Of a stretch of 40,434 bases of DNA, positions 24,682 through 35,999 are shown piece by piece. Source of the stretch: Vitrella brassicaformis (taxonomy: Eukaryota; Sar; Vitrellaceae); contig CDMY01000022.1 of the NCBI GenBank assembly GCA_001179505.1, positions 121,385 to 161,818 of the forward strand. Reading direction: 5' to 3'. Under the pieces are notes generated by a model that was not told the DNA's origin, did no database searches, and worked only from the letters and a program-made list of their open reading frames with translations. How positions within the stretch are numbered: position 1 is the stretch's first letter; every line of letters starts with the position of its first letter. The position numbers and the translations under genes are program-made.

Positions 24682-27600
24682 TCATCTCCACCTGCCCTCC
24701 TCCCTCCTGTCTGCTCCCGCATCCCCTCTGTCCTTGTGTGTTATCTGCCGCACCAGAGACGGCCGTGCGATTGCCATCGCCTCCTCCCGGGTGCTTTGCC
24801 TCCGGATGGCCGAGTTCCGCCTCTGTCGCCTCGACGCCCGCCGCTGCTTGTCCTGCCGCACCAGCAGCTGGCGCGTCGCGCGCGGCATCGTACCCATGGA
24901 CCCCGCTCTTCGGCGAGGGTCGGGGTGGGGCTGGTGGACGATTGACGAGCTGTCGGTCGTTCTCTCCTGCACCGGAAGCCGCTGGTAGTGCTGCTGTGCA
25001 GGAGGGTGGTAGTGCTGCAGGTGGGGATGATCCTTCTGCAGCATGGCAAGGCGTGACGGTGGGTGCGGCGAAGGGGTTGGTGTCCTTCGAGTGTGCGGCA
25101 TCATGTGTGGAAGGAAGAAGCACGTGAACTGTGTGGCGGCGAGGCTGAGGGTGACGAGCGAGTTGGCGAGGCAGAGGGGGTAAAAGACTTAGGTGCCCTG
25201 CTTGGCTATCATGTACCTGCAACCGTCCATCCATCCATCCAGATAAACACAGCCAGAGAGGCAGGCTCTCTTGTGTGCATTGCCTTCGCAGGCGCGTGTC
25301 TACAGCCTACTAACGGGTAGAGCCACGGGCCGAGCCAGCCGCCAAGCGAGTACTTGACATTGAGCTGCATCCATGAGACAAGACAAGCACAGACACGAGA
25401 CAAGCAGGGAAATGGAGCGAGACACTCACTGCTGGCCGACAGACCATAGCGAAGTTGGCATTGTCTCGTGTGAAGAGGGCGTCGTTTGGCACCTCCACTT
25501 TGGTGGGGACGGCGTCGTTGGTGACGTCCACGATGGACAGGAAGCTCATCGACGCTATGCTGCCGCTCCAAAAGAGCAGCTGGAAACTGTCGTGCTGCAC
25601 CCACACACACATGAATGGATGGACGGACAGCCTGATACATACAGATGGCTGGATGAGGGCAGGCCCACTCACTCACCCATTCATAGACGCCGAGCAAGCG
25701 CCACAGCGGCGGCAGGTAGACGACGGTGCACAGGAAGTGACCTGACAGCCAGACACATCGATGCACCCATCGATCGCTCGATGTGGGATGGTCAGGCGCA
25801 CAGACACAGACACACACACAGACGTACACGTACAGGTGGCGCATGTGAGGATGGAGTAGTGGTCGGGAAGGACAGACGGGCCCCCACACAGAAAGAACAG
25901 TGTCTGCACGACTGATTCACGGACAGGCAGACAGAAACAGACAGACAGACAGACACACGCAAAATACATTGAATGTCGATCAGTGGCTCACTCGGCACAA
26001 TGACGAGAACCAGGGCAAAGCGATATCTGACAATATGAAGAAGAAGCTTGAGTCAATGTGCTGCAGCCGGGTGAGTGACACTCTCTCATTCGCTGACTGA
26101 CTGACCCGACATCCGGCACAGCGACGTCAAATCGGAGTTCTTCCACAATGGCGATGCCGGCGTCCCAGCCCGATCTGTGTGCCTCATTGGAGGCCGTGAT
26201 CAGCAGACACGTCAGCCACAGCCACCGACGGTCGCAGGGGCTCTTGGGCGCCACTAGCCGGCTTCTCGATTTGCTGGACGGCCGTGGTGAGACAACAGCC
26301 AGGTCGTCGACACCTCTCCGCTCAGGCAGCAAAGACTGACAAGACGACACACACACACGTGCTCACAGACCATCCCTGTCTGTCTGTCTGTCTGTCTGTG
26401 TATGCATGTGTGTATTTCTCTCTCCTTTATTCTCAGTCACTCACGGACCGGCTGCTGTGCGAGTTGCTTGATGAACTGCTCCCTGGGTTGCTCGCCGTAC
26501 ACGTCACTCTCGCGCATGCAGCCCCACACCACACAGAAACCCACCAAGAGCATTATCAACAGCAGCAACTGGGGCAGCACGAACCGACTGACCGAATGAC
26601 ACACACACACACACACACACACGCACAGGGTCTCTGTCCAATGTCTCTGCTGGATGTTGCGTGTCCCTCGCCCACTCATGCACCCGAAGATCATTGGCCC
26701 TATCTTGAGGCGGCACGTGTACATGGACGATGTCACCACGGGACCCAGAGCCATCCCTGCTCCCGCCACAAACAAGCAGATCAGCATGAATGGCAAAGCA
26801 CGGGGCGCGTGCACACTGACCGAGCCAGCCCGCTGCGGTCTGAAGGTTGAAGTAGAAGGTGCGGTGCTCCACGCTCGTCGTCACCGTGAACAAGTGGCGG
26901 GAAGTCACCATGTTGCCGCCGGCTATGCCGTTGATGCAACGACCAACCAACAGGAGCGTCAGCAACACCCACTGCGGACTCGTCTGCCGTCGTGTGGGCG
27001 GCTTCCCATCCCCCTGGCCCTCCTGTGCAGTTGGCTTCTTATCTTCCTTTGGCTTGGGGTCTTCACGAATTGATGTTCTCTCCGCCAAGGATGGCGCATT
27101 AGGTGAGGGCGAGGGGGAGGGGAAGGGGGAGGGAGATGGTGGCACAGTCGTGGCTGTTGGCTGGTGACGGTATGACATGGATGACGGCCCCTGTGACCGC
27201 TGGGCAGCAAAAGCTGACGAGGAGAGGAAGGGAGACATGGCGCACGTGATGATAGGAAGACGGCACAGGATGCAGCCAAACATGAGTACAGTACCACCGA
27301 TCATGAAGGTCAGTGTGCCGAGCATGAGCAAAGCGAGGCAGAGGAGATGTCGCGTCTTGAAGCGCCACTTGCACGGATGCACATGTAGGATCTGGAAGAT
27401 GACGAAGCCCAGGATGAGAAAGGCACTCTGACACCCAATCACGTGACCGCTCAAAGACAACTCCCCACTGCATATGCGAAAAGACACGAAGACAAGAAGA
27501 CAAGAAGACATATGGATCATGTCGGAGTTGCGTATGTACCCCAGGGACTCGACAATCTCGCTGGCAGCTGGAATGGCCGCCGCAAATATATCATGTAGTA

Positions 27601-28005
27601 CTGCACACACACAACAAGAGACGGGGGGAGAGACAGAGACCTGACCGATGAATGGATGGATCGATGCATTGTCTCACGTGTGTGTGTGTGCATACCCACC
27701 AGGCCTTGAGGCAGCATGTTGAGAGCAGCGAGGTACGCCGGCGGATAGGTGGGCTTGTGCAGACTTTCAGCGGGCGCCGGCCTGATGTGCCCTGGCGCCT
27801 CTGCTGCGATCCTCTCGCCCTCTTCGACCCTCAAGTGCGGCTCAGAAGCCACCACATGAATCGACCGTCGTGGTGGCACCTCATCGAGGGAAGTAAGCGA
27901 GGTCCTGGACGATTCTCTCTCGGCCTCCTCGAGGTTCTCCTGGCGGATGAGGCGCGACAGCAGGGGCTCTGCCTCATCACTCCTAGCCAGCGCGTCCGAA
28001 CGCAT
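24682..28005 (-). CDS. Major facilitator superfamily transporter (CLN7/MFSD8-like), about 12 membrane segments
   Basis: Many exons on the minus strand from the ATG at 28005. The cytosolic N-terminus is acidic and Ser/Arg-rich with a possible dileucine motif (EAEPLLSRL). First half: helices around AALNMLPQGLV, SAFLILGFVIFQIL and LLCLALLMLGTLTFMIGG; a roughly 70-residue Ser/Pro/Lys loop; then QWVLLTLLLVGRCINGIAGG with NMVTSRHLF (the GR-x-GI-x-GN signature of this MFS group), AAGWLGMALGPVV and QLLLLIMLLVGFCVVWG. The linker follows (about 26320-26440), then the second half: WLWLTCLLITASNEAHRSGW, FFFILSDIALPWF, GHFLCTVVYLPPLW, FWSGSIASMSFLS, YSLGGWLGPWLYPL and YPLCLANSLVTLSLAATQF. Likely in lysosome-like or other endomembranes by analogy with CLN7; substrate unknown. 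The last intron and the basic C-terminal tail ending at 24682 are uncertain, and a split into two genes near 26437 is possible but less likely, since six helices on each side suit one transporter. Confidence 0.7.
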
Positions 28006-28160
28006 TTCTGGAGCCAAGCTTGGGAGGCAAACCCTGAACCCCTCAAACCCTCACCCGCCCGTTCTGTCGCCGTCATCCTTCGCCAAGCGAGAACACGCCT
28101 TACGGCATCTGGAGGCCCTCATTTGCTGAGCAACACCACGTGTGCTGAGATGCATGGAGG
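28006..28160. promoter_or_regulatory. Bidirectional promoter region, MFS transporter / BTB-like gene
   Basis: 155 bp between start codons. It carries three AACCC-type units at 28029-28057 (AAACCCTG, AACCCCTC, AAACCCTC), resembling degenerate telomere repeats or plant telo-boxes, about 25 bp outside the transporter's start codon. Confidence 0.5.
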
Positions 28161-30334
28161 ATGAGTGGAATGAGTGACTCAAAAACTGCTGGTGGGAAGC
28201 CGGATGCGTCAGATGTCGACTGCCATCTGGTGGAACTCGTGTTTGCCACGACGGGAGAGGACGACAACGCTGTGAGTGAGGACCGCAAGCTGCGATTGAA
28301 GCGGTCTCTGCTCATCACGATGCCTTTCTTCAACGCGGTAAGCCGTCTTCGCACACGGAGCACATACACCCGTTCAACGCACTGTGTGGATGCTCGTGTG
28401 CTGATGCATGCTGCAGGCGCTGAAAGAAGACAGCTATGCAGAGGGCCAAACCAATCGCGTCGTTATCCGAGAAGTTGGCATCGATGTGGCTCGAGTGGTC
28501 CTGCAGGCTGACAGTGATGCCACCCTCAATGGGCTGACCAAGGCCAACTTCCTGCCTGTCCTGAGGGCACTCGGCTACTTCTGCAGTGCAGCCGCAACCG
28601 ACGCCGACTGGATTCGGCAAGCCGAGCGGAAGGTCAGCACAACACACAACCAACACACCAACGACAAGCAGCCACAGACATGCAACGCAATGCTTCCCAG
28701 ATGGTTCGGTGTGGCTGACTGGAGGATCCTTGCTTCGCCCTCTCGCTCGTTGAGTCACTCAGCCATGACGTCGTAGCCCGCCTCACCAAGACTGCAAGTG
28801 ACGAGTGGCCACCCAGTGTGACGCAAGTGCTCCTGAGCAACCCTGGCTGTTTGCGGCCCTGCTGGCAGAGCGGCGGTGATCGCCAGGCTGCGGCAGTACG
28901 CTTGCTTGGCTACATGTGCCACCACTTGGCGTGTGGCCAATCACGGCCGTCCAGTGACCAGCTTGCGCACTTCCTCGTGACCGCTACTGGCTCTCCCAAT
29001 ATCAGCGACGCCATCGGTAAGCACGGGAGCGACGGAGAGGGCCTGTAGGTCGATGTCCAAGGAATGGAATGTGCTTCTTTTTCCCTTGGGCTCATTTGAA
29101 TGCAGCTGTCTCGTTCCCCCACTTTACTTCATCCGGCACTTCACTCGATGAGAAATACAATGGCATCGTGCGCGAGTGGAGAATGGAGCCCTTCCGCGAC
29201 AAAAGGCTACCGTTTAAATCGGGCACCTCTTGCATAAGCCACTGCGCGTGCTCCAGCCCACTCTGCTCCTGCGGGGCCGTCATCTTCCCTTCAGTGGCTT
29301 TCACCGTAGCGACATCGCTCCGCAGCTCGCCTGACGCCCGACCTATCCCACCATCCTGGCACTTCGCCTCGACCAAGGCGCAACACGAGGAGGGCGCCGG
29401 CAGTGGTGGCGGAAACACACAGCTGCGGGAGGTCGACCGATTCTGTGTCGACGTCAAGTTATCGGAGAAGGAGGCGTCGCGGCAGGCAGCGTGTTCGTGC
29501 ATCTCGGTCCACGATCTCGCCATCTGCATGAGGCAGGGGACAAGTGACGTCAATGTGTTGGGGAAGTCGGGAGATGCTCTCACTGACAGGGGGAGCCGAT
29601 ACGCTGCGCCGAGCCTGTACGTCTCCACTCTGCTGGGTGGCAACGCGGGCATTGGGATGAAGCTATCCAATCTTGCCTTGGAAGACCTGACGGCCAAGGG
29701 GCTGGCCGATGCGCGTCTGAGGCGCCTGACTGTTAAGGCAACAATTGTCTTTTACCCATACCTCACTGTGGCGCTGCATTATCTGAGGCGGTGCATCCTC
29801 GAGGAGCGGTGGGATGGCGTGACCGCATTTGCACGGTGAGTGACATAGCAGAGGGCAGTCAACCACAGGATGTGTATGTGTGGATGTCGATCAGGTCGCT
29901 CTCGGACCAGTACAGCCAGCATTTTGTGGTGCTGATGGCCCGTCTCTCGTTCCGTCCGTTGGCGGCTCTGACGCATTGGTGCAAGGCGATGTCTTTCTTG
30001 GAATCATGTAATGTGGCCGAAACTCTCGCCGGCCTGTTTCATGACATGATCAAGGCCGACCAGAACTCCCCACATCACCGCAGCGACCTGCTCGGCTTCA
30101 TCGGTGTTGTGGTGCCCCTGCTGAGCCCAAGCCAGAGAGATCAGTGTTTGGAGGCACTTGCTTGGAGGAAGCAGTGGGCAAGAAGGGCGATGGGACGCGA
30201 AATCGAAGCTCTGAAGGTGAGTCAGTCACCCCGACCGATGAAGAGAGACCAGACAGGCGAACTATGATGCTGTGTCGCAGTCGGGTTATCGTGCCGGTGA
30301 GCGGTCCAGACACCCAGCCCGCCATCGCATGTAA
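28161..30334 (+). CDS. BTB/POZ-like domain protein, otherwise unrecognised
   Basis: About six exons from the ATG at 28161 to a TAA at 30332-30334. Residues about 20-130 look like a divergent BTB/POZ fold: LKRSLLITMPFFNAALKED (the usual 'L...S.yF.a.l' turn), EGQTNRVVIREVGIDVARVVL, then LTKANFLPVLRALGYFC. BTB domains dimerise and often present substrates to Cullin-3 ubiquitin ligases. The rest is about 480 residues without a domain I can name. It contains a Cys-rich patch (CISHCACSSPLCSCG, possible metal ligands or disulfides) and Leu-rich helical segments (VALHYLRRCILEERW; SFRPLAALTHWCKAM). The exon that follows the BTB-like part must begin after a GAG (near 28727) to avoid a stop, so that border is less sure. 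The final exon, encoding SGYRAGERSRHPARHRM, is short and also tentative. Confidence 0.6.
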
Positions 30335-30799
30335 GACAACCAGGCGATGATTGATCCACCCACAAAGTGCTCCACCTCAACTGTGGTTATGTATGTGTGT
30401 GCGTGCGTGTGTGTGTTCAGTTTTGGTGGATGGTTTTCGCGGACGCCTCGCTGACCGGCGGCGGCACCCAAGACACTTCATGTGCAGCTGTATGTCAAAG
30501 TGTGAGTGAGTGATGCTTGACGGCTACTGTTATGTTTCGTGTTCGTACTCTCTCTGTTCGTTCATGTCTCGCGTCTGTCTGTCTGTTATCGTGACTTTCC
30601 TTGTGTTCTTTATACTGTTACTCATGTACACTGTAGCCCTTTGTCAGACCGGAACAGGTGGGTGCTTCTTTCCAATGAACCTGCCGCCTCACCGCAGCCA
30701 CCTGAAACCCTGAAACCCCTCAAACCCCTCAAACCCAACCCCTTGGCTGCTTCGACGCCCATCAAATTGGGAACCATCTCATTTCGCTCACTGACGACC
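30335..30799. promoter_or_regulatory. Spacer and promoter of the methyltransferase gene, with telomere-like repeats
   Basis: 465 bp between two genes on the same strand. Most is T-rich and TG-rich and shows no gene. Close to the methyltransferase start (30703-30742) is a run of four tandem 8-9 bp units of the form TGAAACCC / TCAAACCCC followed by AACCCC. It is the longest of three such arrays in the window, ending about 58 bp before the ATG. Confidence 0.6.
30703..30742 (+). repeat. Tandem TGAAACCC/TCAAACCCC array upstream of a gene
   Basis: Units read TGAAACCC, TGAAACCCC, TCAAACCCC, TCAAACCC, then AACCCC. They are close to, but not identical with, the CCCTAAA telomere repeat of many alveolates and plants. 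Position just upstream of an ATG suggests a promoter or 5' UTR element. Confidence 0.8.
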
Positions 30800-32331
30800 A
30801 TGGCTGCCGCGTGCGATGAAGACTACATGGAGTCGCTGAAGAGGAAGCGCCTCGACAGCCACGAGCACCGAGAGTCGGCACTCTTCAGGCACCGGGTGAC
30901 AGGTGTGAGTGCCTTCGACAGGCGTGGGAGGGGCGGGGAGGACGACGATGAGGAGGACGAGACAGAGGTCACCGGGGAGGGACTGCGCTTCATGGTGAGA
31001 TGGGAGACCGAATCAGGCGATGGATGGTTCAAGGGTTGGTTGGCGCATTCATGGAGCCATGCATTCGTGTTGTGTATGCGGATGTGTGTGTGTGTGTGTG
31101 TGTGTGTGCAGATACTGTCGGATCCGATCAACGCTTGGGGCTACAGCATCGGACACCAGCTGTGGACCTCCTCAGAGGTATAGCATAGGCAGCCAAGACA
31201 GGCAGGCAGGCGCGGGCAGAAGCAAGACAGACGAAGACAGAGACTCTGCGTGAGGTCACACGCATTTCTTCCTTCTCGTTTGTCTCTGTCTGCCCCATGC
31301 ACTAACTGCAGGTGCTGTATTCCTTTTTCCAGCAGTCGGGGGTGTACGACGCCTCTTACCTGAAGGGCAAGACCGTGGTGGAGCTGGGCTCCGGCCTCGG
31401 CCTGGCAGGCATGACCGCCGCCGCACTGGGGGCCAAACAAGTGGTCAGTCCGCCAGCCAGCCAGCCAGCCAGCCAGCATGTTGATTGAGATCGACAGGAA
31501 TGTGTGTGTGTGACGCATGCATGAATCCTGTCTGTCAGATCTTCACCGATTTGCCCGAGGGTGTGGAGCTGCTGGAGCGCAATGTGTGGGAGAACTTCGC
31601 CGAGACGGACAAGGAAGAGGGCGGCCGTCGCGTCCTCCCGCCTCACCTCAAGGTGACTGACCCGACCCCATATATACGACAGCCGACAAAGGACACGGAG
31701 GCCATTAATGCGGCTGGTGCTGATTGATGTCAGGTGATGACTCTTCCCTGGGGCGACGGCGCGTCGATAGCTCGTGTGGAGAAGGCCCTGGACGTGGCCC
31801 CCTCCCTCACACAGAGGAAGGCGCCCGACGTCATCCTGGGCGGCGACCTGTGCTACGACGAGGACCACCATGAAGAACTACTGCAGACCATACTCACACT
31901 CAGGTGCGTGCCTCACCCATACACACACACACACATCCGTCGTATGCTCGTTCATTTCATTCAGCGGTCCTGAGACGGACGTGTTTCTGGCGCTTCCTGA
32001 CCGGGAAGACCTGTACTCGTTCCTCGACGTGTGCCGCTTCCCGTACCCGGCCATCCCCCTACCCACCCTCGACCAGGACAATGAGGATGACAAAGCTGCA
32101 CAGGACGATACGGGAGGGGGCAAGGTGTGCAGCAACCCACCCACTGGCAGGCCCCCGCCGCAGAAGGCGCGATCCCAACCGGCACCTTCTTACTCTCCTG
32201 ATGATGCGGCCGCTGGTGGCGATGAGGGCACGATGGTGATGGGCGAGGGGGGGCTGCGTGAGGTGCACTGGGAGTGCCTCTGGACCTACTGGCACAAGAG
32301 CTTCGAGAACGCCGTCATACTCTTCAAGTGA
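30800..32331 (+). CDS. METTL21/FAM86-type protein-lysine methyltransferase (Methyltransf_16)
   Basis: Six or so exons from the ATG at 30800 to the TGA at 32329-32331. An S-adenosylmethionine-dependent seven-beta-strand methyltransferase of the family that modifies lysines on chaperones, elongation factors and similar proteins. Signatures: LWTSSEVL before the fold (family 'LW.s...La.yl'), motif I VVELGSGLGLAGMTAAALGA, post-I acid FTDLPEG, and VILGGDLCYDEDHH, equivalent to the family's DxxY element. The N-terminus is charged (EDDDEEDETE). An acidic/Pro-rich disordered insertion of about 65 residues (roughly 32075-32250) lies before the last strand pair, where most family members are short. The C-terminus TYWHKSFENAVILFK matches the usual final strand. 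The substrate cannot be read from sequence. Confidence 0.85.
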
Positions 32332-34194
32332 GGGAGACATTGGGCAATTAGGCAGAGAGAGGGGAGAAGAGAGCGTCAGGGAGCCAGCCATTCATTGTGT
32401 GGGGTGTGTGTTGGTCGGTGTGTGTGTTGACGGGATGGGTGCTGTTCAGGGGCCGTGTCGTGCCTGTGTGCGGGAGTGTGGCGTCTGAGGATGAGGCCGT
32501 GTGACGCGACAAACACACCGACGGACGGCATGGCACCGACACACGATAGATGACCTACCTGGTCCGACTGCGATGCATGGACTGATGAATGGACTGATCG
32601 CACTCACTCTGCCGCCCCCACTGTCTCTTGGTTTTGTTCGTGGCACGCTTGATGGGTCGTGACACGAGAGGGAAGCAGGAGACAGTGGGGCGGTGCGGCA
32701 AGCCACTCGCCTGTCTGCGTCTGTATGTGTCGTGCAGACGGGCGGGCAGGCAGGCCTTTTCCGGCTGATCGATCAGTGCTGTTGTGTGTGTAGTGTGTGT
32801 AACACCTGGTGGTATGTGTGTGTATGTGGTCATGTGCTTCATGTCATTGACTGCGTTTGTGTTGGTTGTGAGGGTTCTACACTGTGCAGACAGAACAAAG
32901 GGGCTCGCCGGGCCGGGACATACAGCAAGCACTACAGCCACAAGGCAAACGACTTACAGCAAGCAGTTTGCCTGTCGCTAGTCAATGCTGCTTGCTGCAT
33001 GTCGTTTGTCTTGTGGTGGCGTATGTGTTTGTTGTAGTCGCATTCGTTCAACATGGTCGGAAGGGTGATGGATTGGCGCATCGATCCGTCAGTCACACGC
33101 ATTCTGTATTGTATATTCACATATATCTATCGTATATGGGTGGGTGCATCCGTGGGTGCGTACTGGATGGATGGATGGCCGGCCCTCCCTCTCTCTGTGT
33201 GCCTGACGGATGGATGGATGGATGGGCCGAGCCACATTTTTCTCCACACAACACCTACTGGTGCGTATGTGTGTATGGTCCTACCCATGTCGAACGAAAC
33301 GAAGAGCATTCATTGTCTTTGTGCCTTCGTGTGCTGACTGTACCATAGCTAAGCCTGTGACCTACCCCCCCTCTCACTCTCTCTTGTGCAGTCTCTGTCT
33401 TTCCATGTGTGCGTGTCTGTCTGTCTGTCTATTTTTCTGCGCGCCTATGTGCGCAGCTGCTGCCGCAGAAATGCCTGCTGGCTGCATAAGCCGCTCACTT
33501 TCCTATTCCTTCCCCACACACCGACCGATATGTGTCAGTCAGGTCTCCCTCTTTTTTCACCTTGGTCAGATAATATATTGTTCTAAGCTCGGTGCGGTAC
33601 AGGCAGCTGTGTGTGTGTGTGTGTATGTGTAATGAGTTGAGTGGATCGGGGAGGGAGGGGGGGAGGGAGGGAGGGAGACTTGCTGAGAAGAAGATCTCAC
33701 GCGACGTGACGTGGTGCGCTCGTGTGTTGTGTGTTGTGTGGAGCACCTCTGCACCCACTGGCTGGCTGATTTGTCAACGAACACACGAATGAGACAGAGA
33801 AGAAAGCTCAAGTTGTAGCTCAAGCACAACACAACACACCACACCACACCACATCACACCAGGCAACGCAGTATAAGCCACAATCTCCACACACGTCAAC
33901 ACGCAAACACGCGCACGGAAAACGGCATAACACCATGTCCGTTCATCTAATTCAGCCAGCCTCTCCCTCCCTCTCTCTGTATCTCTTTCCCCGTCTGCGC
34001 CTCTCACTGCCCCACCAGCTGCAGATAAAGCAGTCAGTGTAGCAGCGGTAGGGACAACGGAAACACCGATAGACAGATGGATGGACAGACTCGGCCCACA
34101 AAAGTGTGAACCGATGTGAGCAGGCAAGCCAAGGGTGACTGAGATGGGGCGGCCCATCTGTCTATCCATCCGTCCATCCATCCATTCAATGGCA
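32332..34194. other. Long convergent spacer, methyltransferase / RING-like gene
   Basis: About 1.86 kb with no supportable gene in either direction. It contains (GGAT)n tracts near 33164-33176 and 33208-33222, (TCTG)n near 33415-33431, (GGGA)n near 33650-33678, CACAC/CACCA repeats near 33830-33855, and the long hairpin described separately. A complete search for small structured RNAs is not possible by eye. Confidence 0.55.
32938..33016. repeat. Long inverted repeat, 29-bp arms, 21-base loop
   Basis: Left arm 32938-32966 and right arm 32988-33016. Written as RNA, 27 of 29 opposed positions pair (26 Watson-Crick, one G-U), with only a U-U and an A-C mismatch near the middle. The loop is 32967-32987. 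It sits alone in a gene-free spacer and is not made of simple repeats. It could be a hairpin-RNA precursor, a remnant of a small mobile element or a transcription/recombination structure. Confidence 0.85.
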
Positions 34195-35881
34195 TCAGTA
34201 CTGGATTGCGAGACCAATGGCGGGCATCTGGCACAGGGGGCACTTGTAGGTGACCTTCGCCCCCTTCTTGATGTCTGGATTGGCCAAGAAGGGATACTTT
34301 CTCAGGGCGCACTTCTTGCACTGACAGACAACAAGTATTTCGCACCACACACACACACACACAGACACACAGATATGTGTCAATCGACCGGTGGGGCGTG
34401 TGTGTCTCTATTTTTCCTACATAGGCTATGCAGCTCCTGTGGGTAATCGCAGTAGGGGTGCCCCCAGGCGGCATCGAGGACGAGCTGGACGACGAGGCCG
34501 CAGCGGCAGCAGCAGCAGCGGCAGCAGCAGCGGGCGGGGCTCTAGATGAGGACGAGGATGAGTGTGGTGGAGGCTTCTTGACGTCGTCCTGGTGCACGAA
34601 GGCCACCTCCCGCTTGGCGTCCTTACACGCGACACACGTCTCCTCCATCTTATACCGCTCGAGCTCCGCTTCACGCCTCTGTCAGTCAGCGCACACAAAC
34701 ATACAGATGAGGGCCGGACGCACTCACGCCCGATTTGCTGGCTGGTGCCGTGTCTGATTGATTGCTTGCCCCGTATTCTTCGTTCTGCTCCTTCGCTTTT
34801 CTCTCACACTCGATGGTCTTGCGCTGCAGCTCGGCCTTGGTCCTCTGCCGACGGAGAATCCGCAGCTCACCCTGGATGTCCTCGCGCGCCCTATCGATGC
34901 TCTGCTTCCCCTCCTCCCCCTCCGTGAGGGCCTTCTGCATGAGATCGGTGATGCGATTGCTCTCGGACGACAGCTTGCCTTCCTGCGACTCGAGGGTGGC
35001 GACAGCATCCGTCAGGTGGGTGACGTGCTCCCCGAGCTCGGCCTCGTCGGGCTGCTCGGACAGGAGCGGTATCATGGCAGAGGCGCTGATTGATGGACGA
35101 AGGGAGGGACGCAGCAGCAAATATGAACCGACAGGCGGGCAGGTCATTCATCTTGTGTTGTGCTGTGTGTGTAGGTGGACGGACGAACCTCTGCACATGG
35201 AGGAGGCTTCGGTCAATAATGATGCGACCCATACACGCCTCCAGCCTGAATGAATGAATGAATGGACGGGCCAGCAAAAACACCACACACACACATACAT
35301 ACGGCGCTCAGCCAGGTCTGTCTTTTCTTCCTCACTGCAGTGTTCTCAATTCCATGGTTCGGAGGGCGGCCCTCAGTGCCGGCACGTCCTCCGTGTTGGC
35401 GTGAGCAGTCGTCTCTGGCAGGAACCGCAAAGCCTCCAGTTCCCGCTCCAGACGATCTACCTTGTCCTCCGCCTCACGCAACCTGCAGCCACGTCAGACG
35501 AGGGTGTGGGTGTGGTGTTGCAAAAACGGTTTTCTGTGTGTGGTCAGAGCACTCACCTTGCCCGTGTGCTCTCCAGCTCGTCCCTCACCTGCCAACTGCA
35601 GTCATCACATCATGGACCACACACATGAATGGCGCGTGGCGAAAGATGGAGGATGAGAGATTAGAGATGGAGCGCAGCTCCTTTCTTCTCTCTCCCTTCC
35701 CCTCCCTCCTGCGTGCCCCGTCACGTACACTTCGTCTGCGTCCATTGCCCCGTTGAACAAGCTCCCAGGTGATGCTGCATCCTGGGTTGAACCGAGCACA
35801 GTGGTCAGCGGGATCTTTCGTATTGGTTTTTGTGCTCCTCTTCACCTGGGGCATTGAATCCTCAGCTGTGTGTCCCTCCAT
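34195..35881 (-). CDS. Coiled-coil protein with C-terminal interrupted RING-like zinc finger
   Basis: About eight exons from the ATG at 35881 to the TGA at 34195. After a short N-terminus (MEGHTAEDSMPQ) come heptad-rich helices: VRDELESTRARLREAEDKVD, then from about 35080 to 34740 HVTHLTDAVATLESQEGKL to LRRQRTKAELQRKTIE. The C-terminal part is a RING-like finger broken by an insertion: CVACKDAKREVAFV gives the first two cysteines, then come about 50 residues of Ser and Ala runs, then HRSC, CKKC and, near the end, CPLC. Coiled coils followed by a C-terminal RING are typical of Bre1-like and other E3 ubiquitin ligases, so a ubiquitin-ligase role is plausible but unproven, because the metal-ligand spacing is abnormal. 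The start was chosen because the first small exons keep frame (DADE-VWQV join). Its neighbour on the other strand is a likely paralogue. Confidence 0.75.
34498..34560. repeat. Poly-Ala / poly-Ser coding repeat (GCA/GCC, TCC-type triplets)
   Basis: A triplet-repeat tract that encodes, on the minus strand, a run of about 12 alanines bordered by serine runs inside the RING-like gene. An equivalent Ala/Ser run occurs in the facing paralogue at about 40318-40360. Confidence 0.8.
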
Positions 35882-35999
35882 CGTCCTGTACCTGCTCTTT
35901 GGTTTACAAATCGGACCGCAAGCTCAAGCGCGAGCTTGACACCCAGAGGGCTTCAGTCAATCTCAGGCGTTGGTAGAATAGCATTCTGTGTGTGTGAGG
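35882..35999. promoter_or_regulatory. Bidirectional promoter region between the two RING-like genes
   Basis: 118 bp between start codons, the shortest gap here. It contains the octamer GCGAGCTT (35930-35937), the reverse complement of AAGCTCGC. The octamer overlaps a 7-bp inverted repeat CAAGCTC / GAGCTTG (35919-35925 and 35932-35938). Confidence 0.5.

Noticed and set aside
26504-27610. A single 368-residue open frame taken as one intact transporter exon
   Set aside because: The frame runs through at least one intron: after AAGWLG the hydrophobic pattern and family signature continue in another frame at MALGPVV. Only its central part is coding in that frame.
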